From Niveibacterium microcysteis (GTDB lineage: Bacteria; Pseudomonadota; Gammaproteobacteria; Burkholderiales; Rhodocyclaceae): a stretch of DNA of 64,000 nucleotides. Below are positions 18,987 to 28,285 of the stretch, in pieces; within the stretch, counting starts at the first letter, position 1; each line of letters begins with the position of its first letter. The position numbers were made by a program, and so were the translations under genes. The stretch covers positions 3,038,001-3,102,000 of the forward strand of contig NZ_CP071060.1 of assembly GCF_017161445.1 (NCBI RefSeq), written 5' to 3'. The notes under the pieces are model-generated. The model did not search any database and was not told the origin of the DNA. It saw only the letters and a list, made by a program, of their open reading frames with translations.

Positions 18987-20104
18987 TGAGGTTGACACGA
19001 AAACCAATCACAAAGCGCCGCATCAAAGCGAGCAGACCAGTCATTCTCCGCTCGAAATTGCAGAGCTGATTCACGATCGGCAACGAAACGAAGCGCTGCA
19101 TCGGCTAGCTCACCCAAATCATCAGACGCTTCACCGAGCCAGACGCCAGACTCACGGCTACGCAAGCGCATCTCACCAAAAGCCGTCGACAACACTGGCA
19201 ATCCGGCGCCTCGATACTCGTAGTACTTGATTGGATCCACGGAGTCAGTCAACACATTGCAACGAAAGGGAATAAGCCCAACCGAGAACTGAAGCAACGT
19301 CTGCATTGCCGCTGTATGGTCAATTGGCGGTAAGATCTCGACATTACGCGGCAATGTACATGACGGCTGCACAAAGAGCGGCCCAATCAAACGCAACCGA
19401 TACCCTGGACGCGCTTCAGCAAGGCGACGCACCCAACTCCAATCAAACCAACTCCCCATGGTACCTATGTATCCGAGGACCGGCTCCGGAAGTTGACGTT
19501 GGTGAAGCACCGTGTTTGGCAGACTCAGCGCATCGCATGCATTCAATGCACGCGTTACGTCGCTGCGGACCGCTCTAAGTCGAGCCTCAAGTCCAGTCGA
19601 CGAAACCAACACTCGTCCGACCCGCCGCACCACGCAAGCCTCTCGACGCGCCATCGAAAGCCGCGATAGCCCCCTGTAAAACGCTGGAAAATCGTCCATT
19701 GCGTCATAGAGACTTTGAGCCCCCGGCAGCGAGTCAAGCACCGAAAGCGCAAGCAGGGACGGCTTGCCGATAACCACTCTGGCATCAGCATCGCCTGTCA
19801 TCGCTCGGACAACATCATCTCGCAGACTCCGCCACAGCAACTTGTTGATTCGGTTCAGCCCGGGAATCGGTTCAACCGGAACTGACTGCACTCGACGCAC
19901 CGTCAACCAGGAAGGGGGTTGAACTGCCGCGCCGACCGGCCCTGCGTCAGGTCGCTTCAAATCCAACCATGCGGGCAATCGCGTGGGATACGGGTCAATC
20001 CATATGACCCTGTCGTCAGTCCGATGGTGATACCAGCGAACGAAGTGGTGCGGGCGCTGCGCGAAGCTCTCCCACGGAACAGGCGAAAAATAGACCAAAC
20101 TCAC
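18983..20104 (-). CDS. Glycosyltransferase (GT-B, family 4/TuaH-like)
   Basis: 373 residues with a GTG start at 20104. The N-terminus VYFSPVPWESFAQRPHHFVR resembles TuaH-type transferases, and a similar opening (QRPQHIARQLA) is found in the 1283-residue protein at 39598-43449. PVLGYIGTMGSWFDW marks the hinge into the C-terminal domain, and VDPIKYYEYRGAGLPVLST carries the Glu-x7-Glu-like donor-binding motif. It is cytoplasmic and adds a sugar to the growing lipid-linked glycan; the sugar is not known. Confidence 0.85.
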   Translation of the reverse strand: MSLVYFSPVPWESFAQRPHHFVRWYHHRTDDRVIWIDPYPTRLPAWLDLKRPDAGPVGAAVQPPSWLTVRRVQSVPVEPIPGLNRINKLLWRSLRDDVVRAMTGDADARVVIGKPSLLALSVLDSLPGAQSLYDAMDDFPAFYRGLSRLSMARREACVVRRVGRVLVSSTGLEARLRAVRSDVTRALNACDALSLPNTVLHQRQLPEPVLGYIGTMGSWFDWSWVRRLAEARPGYRLRLIGPLFVQPSCTLPRNVEILPPIDHTAAMQTLLQFSVGLIPFRCNVLTDSVDPIKYYEYRGAGLPVLSTAFGEMRLRSRESGVWLGEASDDLGELADAALRFVADRESALQFRAENDWSARFDAALCDWFSCQPQ

Positions 20105-20139
20105 TTGATTACCGACAGTGCCGAAGCGCTGGCCTCAGA

Positions 20140-21258
20140 TCAAAGCAACGAACGCTGCAGAATTTCAACAATACGCGCCGCCGCGTGCCCATCGCCATAC
20201 GGCGAAACACCTCGCGCCATGCTCCGATACACGACGGGGTCATCCATCAGCGCACTCAGCTCGCGTACAATTACAGAGCGATCAGCGCCAACCAGGCGCA
20301 CAACGCCCGCATCTACCGCCTCAGGCCGCTCTGTCTCGGCGCGCATTACCAAGACTGGTTTGCCAAGTGCAGGAGCCTCCTCCTGAACGCCTCCCGAATC
20401 GGTGAGTATGACGTCAGCGCGCTTCATCATTTGCACAAATGGCAGATAGTCAAGTGGCGAGATCAGACGCACGTTCGACGTAGCCCCAAGCTGGGCCTGC
20501 ACCACTTCGCGCACATTTGGATTGGGGTGCACCGGCACCACAAACACGGCATCCCGATAGCGCAGCGCCAATTCCCGAATCGCATCACATATTGCACGCA
20601 GCGGCGCACCGAAGTTCTCACGGCGATGCGTCGTGACCAGAACCACCCGCGCGTTGTCTGCCACATGGGCCTCAACCGGTGCCGCCGGCCCTACACGGCC
20701 CGAAACGTCCAGCAATGCGTCGATAACGGTGTTACCCGTCACATGAATCGACTCAGGGGCAAATCCCTCCGCCAAAAGGTTCTTCTTGGCGCTCTCCGTT
20801 GGAGCAAAGTGCCAATGCGAAAGGCGACCCGCCAGAACTCGGTTCATTTCTTCAGGGAATGGGTTGGCCATGTCACCCGTACGTAAGCCCGCTTCCACGT
20901 GCCCAACCGGAATCCGCCGATAGAAGCAAGCAAGCGCGGTCGCCATTACCGTCGTGGTATCGCCCTGCACCAAAACCGCATCCGGCCGCTCATCTTCAAG
21001 CACACGATCGACAGCAGTCAGCAACCGCGCCGTAAGATCAGGCAAAGACTGATTTGGGCGCATGATGTCGAGGTCGATGTCAGGAACGATCCCGAACAGC
21101 GCGAGCACCTGATCGAGGATCTGACGATGCTGCGCAGTCGCCAGGACTCTGCAATCGCACCAGTCAGTAGCTTTCAGCGCCAAGATCACCGGCGCCATCT
21201 TGATCGCCTCAGGTCGGGTTCCGACAACACAAACGATACGAACCGTAGCCTTCACCAT
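20140..21258 (-). CDS. wecB: UDP-N-acetylglucosamine 2-epimerase (non-hydrolysing)
   Basis: 372 residues, the normal length of WecB. It carries VVGTRPEAIKMAPV at the N-terminus, QGDTTTVMA, GHVEAGLRTGD, NPFPEEMNR and DSGGVQEEAPALGKPVLVMR. It interconverts UDP-GlcNAc and UDP-ManNAc in the cytoplasm. No wecC follows, so ManNAc itself, or a dehydrogenase encoded elsewhere, may be used. The ATG at 21258 is preceded by AAGGGTGGG. Confidence 0.95.
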   Translation of the reverse strand: MVKATVRIVCVVGTRPEAIKMAPVILALKATDWCDCRVLATAQHRQILDQVLALFGIVPDIDLDIMRPNQSLPDLTARLLTAVDRVLEDERPDAVLVQGDTTTVMATALACFYRRIPVGHVEAGLRTGDMANPFPEEMNRVLAGRLSHWHFAPTESAKKNLLAEGFAPESIHVTGNTVIDALLDVSGRVGPAAPVEAHVADNARVVLVTTHRRENFGAPLRAICDAIRELALRYRDAVFVVPVHPNPNVREVVQAQLGATSNVRLISPLDYLPFVQMMKRADVILTDSGGVQEEAPALGKPVLVMRAETERPEAVDAGVVRLVGADRSVIVRELSALMDDPVVYRSMARGVSPYGDGHAAARIVEILQRSLL

Positions 21259-21276
21259 CCCACCCTTCTCGCACCA

Positions 21277-21699
21277 TCAATAAGAATCACGCGAGGCACC
21301 GCGAGCGCCAAACACCGCCCAGCGAACCAACAGAAAATTGATAGTCAAACTGGTCCCAGTGCTCGCAAGAACACCCAGTACATAATGCCAACCAAGTGAC
21401 TGAAAGGCCTGCACAATCCCCGTTGACACTGCCATCGCCACCAAGGAAAGACTCAGGAACCTTGGATATTTGGTCCAGACAACCGCAGCCCTGAATGTAA
21501 AAACAGAATTCGCGATAAACGACCAGACATTCGCAACCAGAAAGGCCGGCACGTTTGCCGCCACTGGAACAAAACCCAGCACCTCAACCAGCAACAACAC
21601 TCCAAGCAGGTGGACGATCGTATTGCTAGCGCCTACGGCAGCAAACTGCAGAAATCGACGAGCATCACCTCTGATTGTCAACATCGCCAGGCCGCCCAT
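21277..21699 (-). CDS. GtrA-like flippase/anchor protein
   Basis: This is a 140-residue protein with four membrane helices, starting FLQFAAVGASNTIVHLLGVL, typical of GtrA. ANVWSFIANSVFTFRAA and the ending INFLLVRWAVFG match the family. GtrA proteins are thought to flip undecaprenyl-phosphate-linked sugars made by GtrB. The first ATG, at 21699, has GAGGGG 10 bases upstream. ATG 21684 is possible. It overlaps the preceding GtrB-like gene by 35 bases, which supports a functional pair. Confidence 0.88.
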   Translation of the reverse strand: MGGLAMLTIRGDARRFLQFAAVGASNTIVHLLGVLLLVEVLGFVPVAANVPAFLVANVWSFIANSVFTFRAAVVWTKYPRFLSLSLVAMAVSTGIVQAFQSLGWHYVLGVLASTGTSLTINFLLVRWAVFGARGASRDSY

Positions 21700-22660
21700 G
21701 GGCAACGAGCCCCTCTCCGACGACCTCCGACACGAAATAGCGTGGCCGTCTTTTCACCTCGAAATACGTCTTTCCGACGTACTCACCGACCACTCCAATT
21801 CCAATCAGCTGAACACCACCCAACACATAAATCGGAATCACCGTAGACGCCCAGCCCGGCACGGTATGTCCTGGCAACAACGCCATGATCAGAGCCCAGG
21901 CACCCAGGGCGAAAGACACGCAGGAGATAATCGTTCCAATGCCGGTAATAAAGCGCAGCGGTGTAACCGAAAACGACGTAACACCCTGCCACGCGAGCGC
22001 AAGCATCTTCTTGAGCGGGTACTTTGACTCGCCGGCAAATCGCTCCGACCGCGCATACTCAACGACTCCACTCTCAAACCCGATTTGTGGAACCACGCCG
22101 CGCAGAAAAAGGTTAACTTCACTGAATTCCGATAATGCTGCAAGCGCACGGCGCGACATCAGCCGATAGTCTGCGTGATTGAATACAATCTCGACGCCGA
22201 ACAATGCCAAAACGCGGTAATAGCTCTCCGCCGTCCAACGCTTGAAGAAGGTATCGCTGCTACGGCTGCTTCTGACGCCGTAAACGACGTCCTTTCCATC
22301 GCGATAGGCGTTCACCATCTTTTCAATGGCATCAACATCATCCTGGAGGTCGGCATCAATCGTCACGACCGCATCACTGCTTGCGTTGAACATCCCAGCC
22401 AATACAGCATTCTGGTGTCCACGATTTCGCGAAAGACGCAAACCACGCATCCGCGCATCTCTACTCGCATAGTCCAAGATGAGCGGCCAGGTTCGATCCC
22501 TACTCCCGTCGTCCACAAAAATCACATGTGAGCCCGGCGAGACAACACAAGCCGCCTCAAGTCGATCCAGAAGTGCGCCCAGACGAAGCACGGTCTCTGA
22601 CAACACAGCCTCTTCGTTGTAACAGGGCACAACAATCGAAATGATCGGGGGGGTTCTCAT
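21665..22660 (-). CDS. GtrB-like polyprenyl-phosphate glycosyltransferase (GT2)
   Basis: 331 residues. The GT2 catalytic domain begins ISIVVPCYNEEAVLSE. VFVDDGSRDRTW and the DADLQDDVD metal site follow. Two C-terminal membrane helices (ITGIGTIISCVSFALGAWAL and WASTVIPIYVLGGVQLIGIG) and the YFEVKRRPRYFV tail are diagnostic of GtrB/DPM1/ArnC relatives. It loads glucose or another hexose onto undecaprenyl phosphate. It lies between a membrane glycosyltransferase candidate and gtrA, the usual order of a serotype-converting cassette. Confidence 0.9.
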   Translation of the reverse strand: MRTPPIISIVVPCYNEEAVLSETVLRLGALLDRLEAACVVSPGSHVIFVDDGSRDRTWPLILDYASRDARMRGLRLSRNRGHQNAVLAGMFNASSDAVVTIDADLQDDVDAIEKMVNAYRDGKDVVYGVRSSRSSDTFFKRWTAESYYRVLALFGVEIVFNHADYRLMSRRALAALSEFSEVNLFLRGVVPQIGFESGVVEYARSERFAGESKYPLKKMLALAWQGVTSFSVTPLRFITGIGTIISCVSFALGAWALIMALLPGHTVPGWASTVIPIYVLGGVQLIGIGVVGEYVGKTYFEVKRRPRYFVSEVVGEGLVAHGRPGDVDNQR

Positions 22661-22686
22661 AAATTCACTAATTGAACGTTAGGTTC

Positions 22687-24168
22687 TTAGGAGCCGGACT
22701 TTGCGACCACGCCAACCGGTGCCGCGAATCGGGTCAAGGATGTGCGACGCCATTTCTCGGCGACGCCGAGCACGCAAAACACCAGTAAGTAGTCAACCGA
22801 GATGTTGGCGAGAAAGAGATGCTTATCGAGATCGATCTTCCCCGCGCCGAGAATTGCCACGACAAGCTCCACCGATGCAATCATCGCAAACAGCCCAGCA
22901 AACAACACATGAGAATAACCGCGCAGGAATAGCAGGATCGAGACCACCACAACCGCTCCCAACGAGAGCACCGCGGCCGCTCCGCGAGGAAGATGGGTTT
23001 CCTTGAACGCGCTCCACGCCGCTAGAGCCGAGCCGTTCATATCCATTGCCGAATACTGCGGCGTCCTGCGGTGCGCAAACGGCGTCGCAACATGCAGGCC
23101 ATCCGCACCAGCAACTGCCAACGGCCAGATCATCGACGGCTCTCTCATGACAGCCCTGATCGTCGCTCCGTAACCAAGCTTCTCCGCATAGTCTCCGCGA
23201 CATTGCCGCCCAATCTGGCTGTAAGCCGACTCGCCAATACACTTCAGCGCATCGTCGGGAAGCCCCTCCGCCCGGAAGTGCGGCTTCGGGTCCTTACTCA
23301 CCGTCATAACGCCTGCGAAGAAACTGTGCATCTTGGTGTCCAACACCATGTCCGCAGTACCACGCGCATAGTTAAAGGCCACTCCAGCAGCAAGGCAACC
23401 AATCAGCGCCAACACCAAGGCTGTAAGTCGCTCCCGGTTCCGATTTGTCGAATCGCGAACAGTGTAGGCAGCCAACACAAAAGCAACCAGTGCAACTACG
23501 TGAAAGCTCGCGTTCTTCGAGGTCGAAATCAAGAACGCGGCGCAAAGCGGATAGATTGCCGATCGCCAACGTACCGACGGTTCGCGCGACGCCCACCAAG
23601 CTAACGCAACCGCAAGCAATGCGCAGCCAACCACTTGGGCACTCTCTTGATAAAAGGTATTCAGATAGCCCAGTGACGCAACATCAAACATCACCCAAGC
23701 TATTACAAGCGTTAGAAGACCGCCTGCCACTCCATACCGTCGCACCAAGCCTCGGCCGACCAAGCACAACACACCCAGCAATAAGGCCTTAAGGGGTAGA
23801 CCTACTATCGGCAAGTGCCGAATCCCGTCAGAAAACAAGGCGCGATCCAAGGCCACCCCGGGCCACCATAGCGCCCAGGCGGAGCTCTGCACCAGATTCC
23901 CGCCCTCGGCGCCTGGCTTCCAGTCTGGATACCAGAAAGTCCAGAAACGCACTTTATACGCATCAGATCCGGGTTCAGGCCAGTTCTCGTTAAAACCCAA
24001 AGGCATTGACGCAAAGGGCTTCATGATTCGGCCATAGTCACCGTTGTCGGCAAGTCCATAACCGAAGCTTACGTAAACAGCAACCAGCGCCCAAGCCATG
24101 GCACCAAAGAACATCCAGCGGGCTATCTGCGGCCCGAACGATTTGGGGTGGGGTTTTAGTCTATTCAT
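22687..24168 (-). CDS. Multi-spanning membrane protein, candidate GT-C transferase of the gtr cassette
   Basis: 493 residues with roughly ten hydrophobic helices. I do not recognise a named family. The first periplasmic loop has conserved-looking acidic residues (GLADNGDYGRIMKPF), and NTFYQESAQ and STSKNASFH stand out between helices. In GtrABC cassettes the third gene is an unrelated, strain-specific membrane transferase that moves the sugar from undecaprenyl phosphate to the glycan on the periplasmic side. Size, topology and position fit that role, but it is inference. The ATG at 24168 is the first codon of the frame. Confidence 0.7.
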   Translation of the reverse strand: MNRLKPHPKSFGPQIARWMFFGAMAWALVAVYVSFGYGLADNGDYGRIMKPFASMPLGFNENWPEPGSDAYKVRFWTFWYPDWKPGAEGGNLVQSSAWALWWPGVALDRALFSDGIRHLPIVGLPLKALLLGVLCLVGRGLVRRYGVAGGLLTLVIAWVMFDVASLGYLNTFYQESAQVVGCALLAVALAWWASREPSVRWRSAIYPLCAAFLISTSKNASFHVVALVAFVLAAYTVRDSTNRNRERLTALVLALIGCLAAGVAFNYARGTADMVLDTKMHSFFAGVMTVSKDPKPHFRAEGLPDDALKCIGESAYSQIGRQCRGDYAEKLGYGATIRAVMREPSMIWPLAVAGADGLHVATPFAHRRTPQYSAMDMNGSALAAWSAFKETHLPRGAAAVLSLGAVVVVSILLFLRGYSHVLFAGLFAMIASVELVVAILGAGKIDLDKHLFLANISVDYLLVFCVLGVAEKWRRTSLTRFAAPVGVVAKSGS

Positions 24169-24283
24169 ACTCGGAGGCTTGTCATAGCGGGCGTTGCAGC
24201 AAGTCGCCCCCCAACAGAGAAAACCTTGATCCTACGCGATAGCTTGGAGAACGCTCGCCAACCAACTCACGCTGGAAGATGGC

Positions 24284-25711
24284 TCAACCGAGCGCACGAT
24301 AGATCCCATGCAACTCGGTTGGCCGCAACCCTTTCGCCGCAGCAGCGAGATCGGCGTCAACCAATTGCTCGAGCAAACGTCGATGATCCGCACTGGCAAT
24401 GTCGTAGTTCAGAACGTAATCTGGCCCCACGATGCGCCAAAGAAAGACGTTGCGGCGGCACAGTTCGACCGGCAGAAAGTAGCGAGACAGCACGCGCTCG
24501 ATGTCGTCGCTGCGAATGCCCTCGAAAGTTGCTTCAGCGCAGTCTTGGTTTGGCAACGTCGAATCTGCAATGCGGGTGCGCTGATTCCGCCGAAACTCCT
24601 CGGGGAGTGCCGCAAACGCAGCATTCGCCGCAGCAAGCGCGGCGGTGTCGAGACGGTTTCCGTTTGGACCTACCTGCTCTCCGATAAGCCAGAGTTCGCC
24701 ACCCGGCGCGAGGGCAGCGCGAATCTGCGAGAACACATGCTCCAACTCAACGAGATGGTGAGCGCCGGACACACACATCACGAGATCGAACGACGCCGCC
24801 GCAACATCGAGTTTGTTGACATCCTGCACCAGCATGGCTGGTCGCGACCCACTCCAATCCCGCTCACATGCCACTGCCAACAACGACTCATCTATATCAA
24901 CGAGCAACAGCTCAACCTTTACGTTCGCGCCGCGCAGAAGGGCAGCCTCAGTGGCGGCGGTTCCTGCACAAAGCGACAGAACCCGTGGTGGCCGCCCCAA
25001 GCGCAGCGCCATCTCGCGCAGACGAAGCGAGAAATCAGGCACATCGCTGGCGCCCCGCTGACCAAGCAAAGCATGGGCAAGGTCAAAGGCATTGGTGCAG
25101 GCGCCGGACACACCCAGCGAGCGCGCAGACGGAATCAACGCGTCAAGGTGGTTGGCCCGTTGGAATCGATCCTGATACATCGGGTGCCGATATGCTGTCG
25201 CAAAGTGCGCACGTTCATTTGCCGCCCGAAGGCCACCAAAGCTGCGCGCCCTGGCAAGCCCCTGAAGTTCCGGTGGAGCCACGATCAGCTCATGCACAGC
25301 CAACCAGTCGGCTGCCGGATCATTCAAAGGCCCCGGAAGGCATCGCAAGGACAAGCGTGCGCCGTCCGGCGCAGGCGGCAAGTCAATCGACAAACAACCA
25401 ATGCGCGACTCGTCTCCCCGAAGAACCGGAACCCGAACCAGGGCGCACTCTCGATCGCCAGGAAGACTCAGCATGAGTTCCGCCTCAAGGCCGTCCACCG
25501 AGATCTCAGGCAAGCCCGCGGAGTAGCGCAACTGGCAAACGACCCGTTCTACCCCCGGCGCCAACCCAAGACTTAGCTGCTCGCCAGCGAGAAGCATCAA
25601 TGCGGGCTTTACCGCACCTGTGTGGGGTGCGGCCTGCCAACGACAGATCTCGGGATGCCCCGGGGGGGACGCAACGTCGTACGAACTCGACGCATCCAGC
25701 GCGTAGGTCAT
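24284..25711 (-). CDS. SAM-dependent methyltransferase with an unassigned N-terminal half
   Basis: 475 residues. The C-terminal half is a class I methyltransferase: RVLSLCAGTAATEAALL (motif I), LLLVDIDESLL (acidic end of strand 2), VMCVSGAHHLVE and LAPGGELWLIGE. The first ~150 residues look like a beta-rich domain and I cannot place them; they may bind glycan. It lies 13 bases after dsbC and upstream of the gtr cassette, so a sugar-modifying role is likely. The frame opens with TTG at 25720. The ATG at 25711 is preferred. Confidence 0.78.
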   Translation of the reverse strand: MTYALDASSSYDVASPPGHPEICRWQAAPHTGAVKPALMLLAGEQLSLGLAPGVERVVCQLRYSAGLPEISVDGLEAELMLSLPGDRECALVRVPVLRGDESRIGCLSIDLPPAPDGARLSLRCLPGPLNDPAADWLAVHELIVAPPELQGLARARSFGGLRAANERAHFATAYRHPMYQDRFQRANHLDALIPSARSLGVSGACTNAFDLAHALLGQRGASDVPDFSLRLREMALRLGRPPRVLSLCAGTAATEAALLRGANVKVELLLVDIDESLLAVACERDWSGSRPAMLVQDVNKLDVAAASFDLVMCVSGAHHLVELEHVFSQIRAALAPGGELWLIGEQVGPNGNRLDTAALAAANAAFAALPEEFRRNQRTRIADSTLPNQDCAEATFEGIRSDDIERVLSRYFLPVELCRRNVFLWRIVGPDYVLNYDIASADHRRLLEQLVDADLAAAAKGLRPTELHGIYRALG

Positions 25712-25724
25712 ACGCCGCAAGGTT

Positions 25725-26495
25725 TCACTTACCCGCCTTCGAGAGCGCTTCAGCAGCCCGTTCTGCGATTGCAGCGTTAATTGCAGCCTCGATCTTGTCT
25801 TTCGTAACGAAACCCGTGATGCGCTTTCCGTTTTCGAAGAAAATCGTCGGCGTGCCAGAGATTCGAACCTGGGCGCCTAGCTTCTGGTTCTCGTCGATCA
25901 CGTCATTGCATTTTCGCTCGGCGGGCAGTTTGCCCTCCTTCATCCAAAGCGCCCAAGCCGCATTACGATCATCCGCACACCAGAGACGCTTGGCCTTTCC
26001 AATTGAGTCTTCGTTGATCACCGCGATCACGAAAGTGTAAATGGTAGCGTCGGGCAGGGCGTCAAGCTCTGAGCGCAGCTTCTTGCAATAGCTGCAATTT
26101 GGGTCTTCAAACGTCGCAATGACGCGCTGACCATTACCGTTAACACGCTTGAGCGCATGCCCAAAAGGTAGCGCCTGAAAATCGATCTTGGAGAGACGCT
26201 CGTTCGTCTCGTCCGTGAGGTTGCGCTTATCGGCGGTCGATATCAGTTCGCCACCGACAAAGAAATACGTAAATGCGTCATCGGAATAGAGAATTTGCCC
26301 GTTCGACAACACGATCTCGTTCAACTGGCCAACGGGCAATTTGGTGACTGACTGAATAGTACCACCCTGCTTGAGAAAGGCCTGTGCCTTCTGTCGAAGC
26401 GCCGCCTCGTCAGCCGCAACGGAAAGCGGAATCAAACAAATCGCCAGCAACGCACAGCGGCGGCTCACTGCAATCAGAGAATCGAGGAGTTTCAT
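25725..26495 (-). CDS. dsbC: Thiol:disulfide interchange protein DsbC
   Basis: 256 residues with a signal peptide (about 1-28, ending PLSVAADE), a dimerisation domain (about 30-95), a linker helix and a thioredoxin domain with Cys134-Ser-Tyr-Cys137 and the cis-proline loop GTPTIFF. DsbC isomerises wrong disulfides in the periplasm. It follows the surface-protein gene, whose predicted mature product holds only four cysteines, so it may serve that protein among others. It probably has its own promoter, since a strong terminator lies 46 bases upstream. Confidence 0.93.
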   Translation of the reverse strand: MKLLDSLIAVSRRCALLAICLIPLSVAADEAALRQKAQAFLKQGGTIQSVTKLPVGQLNEIVLSNGQILYSDDAFTYFFVGGELISTADKRNLTDETNERLSKIDFQALPFGHALKRVNGNGQRVIATFEDPNCSYCKKLRSELDALPDATIYTFVIAVINEDSIGKAKRLWCADDRNAAWALWMKEGKLPAERKCNDVIDENQKLGAQVRISGTPTIFFENGKRITGFVTKDKIEAAINAAIAERAAEALSKAGK

Positions 26496-26540
26496 AGTTC
26501 GTCAACCACTTGCGACATGTATCTTGAATACCGTACTGCA

Positions 26541-26570
26541 AAAAAGAAAAGGGGGGTCGCCCCCCCTTTT
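26541..26570 (-). terminator. Rho-independent terminator of the surface-protein gene
   Basis: AAAAGGGGGG (26547-26556), loop TCG, then CCCCCCCTTTT. Read on the minus strand, a GC-only stem is followed by TTTTCTTTTTT. It lies 27 bases after the stop of the 562-residue protein gene and separates it from dsbC. Confidence 0.93.
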
Positions 26571-26596
26571 CAGGAACTACCTGACTTCAACAAGTA

Positions 26597-28285
26597 TTAC
26601 TTGTTGTCGCCGTCAGCCTTACGGGCGTAGTCCGGACCATCATCACCCTGAGCAGCCGACACTTCGTTGACAGCGCCGGTCACCGGGTTCAGGTGGTAGT
26701 TCTGAACGCGGAGCGAGCTGCCAGCAGCCGTGAGGCGCAGGCGGGCGTTGTTGCCCGAAGCAGCAACCGTTTCCGGCAGCAGCGCTTCGATTTCAGCAGC
26801 GGTCATGTACTTGAATGCACGCGGAGCCAGGGTAACGATCTTGCCTGCGTTCAGCAGGGTACCGTCGTCCTTGATCAGCTGGGCATTCACGTCAACAGTC
26901 TGCGACTCATCGGTGTTGATGATACGCAGGACCGAGACCCAACCCGTTGCGTCCGTCTGGGCCTTCTGGATGTAGTTACGGACATCCAGCTGAACACCGT
27001 TCGAAACCAGGTTGTACATGTTGGCCGGGCAAACCGGGTTCGCCAGCTCCTTCGACGAGCCGAGCTTGGTCAGCGAACCGCTAACCAGCTTGAACTGCGA
27101 GGTGGGAACCACTTGGTCACCAGGAACCGTGTAGCACACGTACGCCGAACGAGTGGAGCTAGCAGCAGCCAGCCAATCCGCATCGTTGATCGTCGTCGAG
27201 AACGTTGCCGCGTCGAGGGCCGAATTCAGCGTGGCAGACGGAGTGGCGCCAGCGAAGTCAGACGCTTCACCCGCGCAAGCGGCGCTGGTCGACAGGTAGA
27301 CGCTACCGTTCTTGACGAACTTGCCGCCGATCACGACGTTCAGCTTATCACCCGACACGTTACCAACTGCGTCAACACCGAACGTACCAGCCATCGTGTA
27401 CTTGGCCAGGCCATCAGTGTCGTACAGCGATGCACGATCCTTGATGGTGATCTTGCCGAGGTTGATGGTCTTCTTCAGCGCAACGGTAACGTCGTCCGCA
27501 GCTTGAGTCGACGGAATCGACGCCGTGCTGGTGAAGATCTTGCCCAGACCGGTGGTCAGCACGTCGATCTTCGACACTTCGTTGTCGGTCACAGCCGGGC
27601 CGAACGAAGCGGACGAGGACGCGGTGATATTCAACGCAACGTTGGAAGCCAGCACCGGGGTGGTGATGATGGCGCCCGGATCGTTGGTGTCGACTTCGAC
27701 ATCCGAAGCGTTGGTCATCTTGGCGGTAACCGAGATCGAAGCCTGCTCAGGCGCGCAAGCGGCGTCCAGCGGGGTCTTCAGAACCGAATCAACGGCCAGC
27801 GTGAACAGCGCCGGGGCAGCACCAGCAGGAACTGCGGATGCGGAGGCCGGGGCGGCGGCGGAGAAGTCGCCGAAGGTGATCGTCGAGTTGACCGGGTAGG
27901 TCGTGCCGTCTTGGTCGGCAACGAACGTGAAGGTCACGGTCTTGTCGTCATTGCTGAGCACAGCACCGGCAACGGTGTTGGGCAGCGCATTGGCCGACGA
28001 GGGATCACGCAGCACAGCGCGGGCGTTCGCAATCGCTGCAGCGTCCCACTTGCCGCCGCTCAGGGTCAGCGCGATCTTGAAGGTGTTCGGGTTGGTGGAG
28101 CTACCCGACACCGGACGGCTAAGGTTATACGAGATAACCGGAGCCTTGAGCGACAGCGAGCTATCACCGAAGATCTCCGCAGCGAAGATCTTGTAGGTAG
28201 CCTGGATAACACCAGCGTTAGCGGTAGGGGCCGCGAGGCCTGCGATCGCACTGGTAACCAGGGCAGCGATCAGTTTTTGCTTCAT
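26597..28285 (-). CDS. Large secreted Ala/Ser/Thr-rich protein, candidate surface-layer or matrix protein
   Basis: 562 residues. A clear signal peptide ends APTANA at residue 24. The mature part is beta-rich, high in Ala, Thr, Ser, Val and Asp and low in aromatic and charged-basic residues, with only four cysteines (AACAPE, AACAGE, YVCYTV, NPVCPAN). This composition is common in S-layer-like proteins. The C-terminal ~130 residues (from VQLDVRNYIQKA) look like a separate beta-sandwich. No enzyme motif is visible. Own promoter region, strong terminator and AAGGA ribosome site suggest high expression. It lies directly downstream of a type II secretion operon and is a likely substrate; this is inference. 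Confidence 0.75.
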   Translation of the reverse strand: MKQKLIAALVTSAIAGLAAPTANAGVIQATYKIFAAEIFGDSSLSLKAPVISYNLSRPVSGSSTNPNTFKIALTLSGGKWDAAAIANARAVLRDPSSANALPNTVAGAVLSNDDKTVTFTFVADQDGTTYPVNSTITFGDFSAAAPASASAVPAGAAPALFTLAVDSVLKTPLDAACAPEQASISVTAKMTNASDVEVDTNDPGAIITTPVLASNVALNITASSSASFGPAVTDNEVSKIDVLTTGLGKIFTSTASIPSTQAADDVTVALKKTINLGKITIKDRASLYDTDGLAKYTMAGTFGVDAVGNVSGDKLNVVIGGKFVKNGSVYLSTSAACAGEASDFAGATPSATLNSALDAATFSTTINDADWLAAASSTRSAYVCYTVPGDQVVPTSQFKLVSGSLTKLGSSKELANPVCPANMYNLVSNGVQLDVRNYIQKAQTDATGWVSVLRIINTDESQTVDVNAQLIKDDGTLLNAGKIVTLAPRAFKYMTAAEIEALLPETVAASGNNARLRLTAAGSSLRVQNYHLNPVTGAVNEVSAAQGDDGPDYARKADGDNK

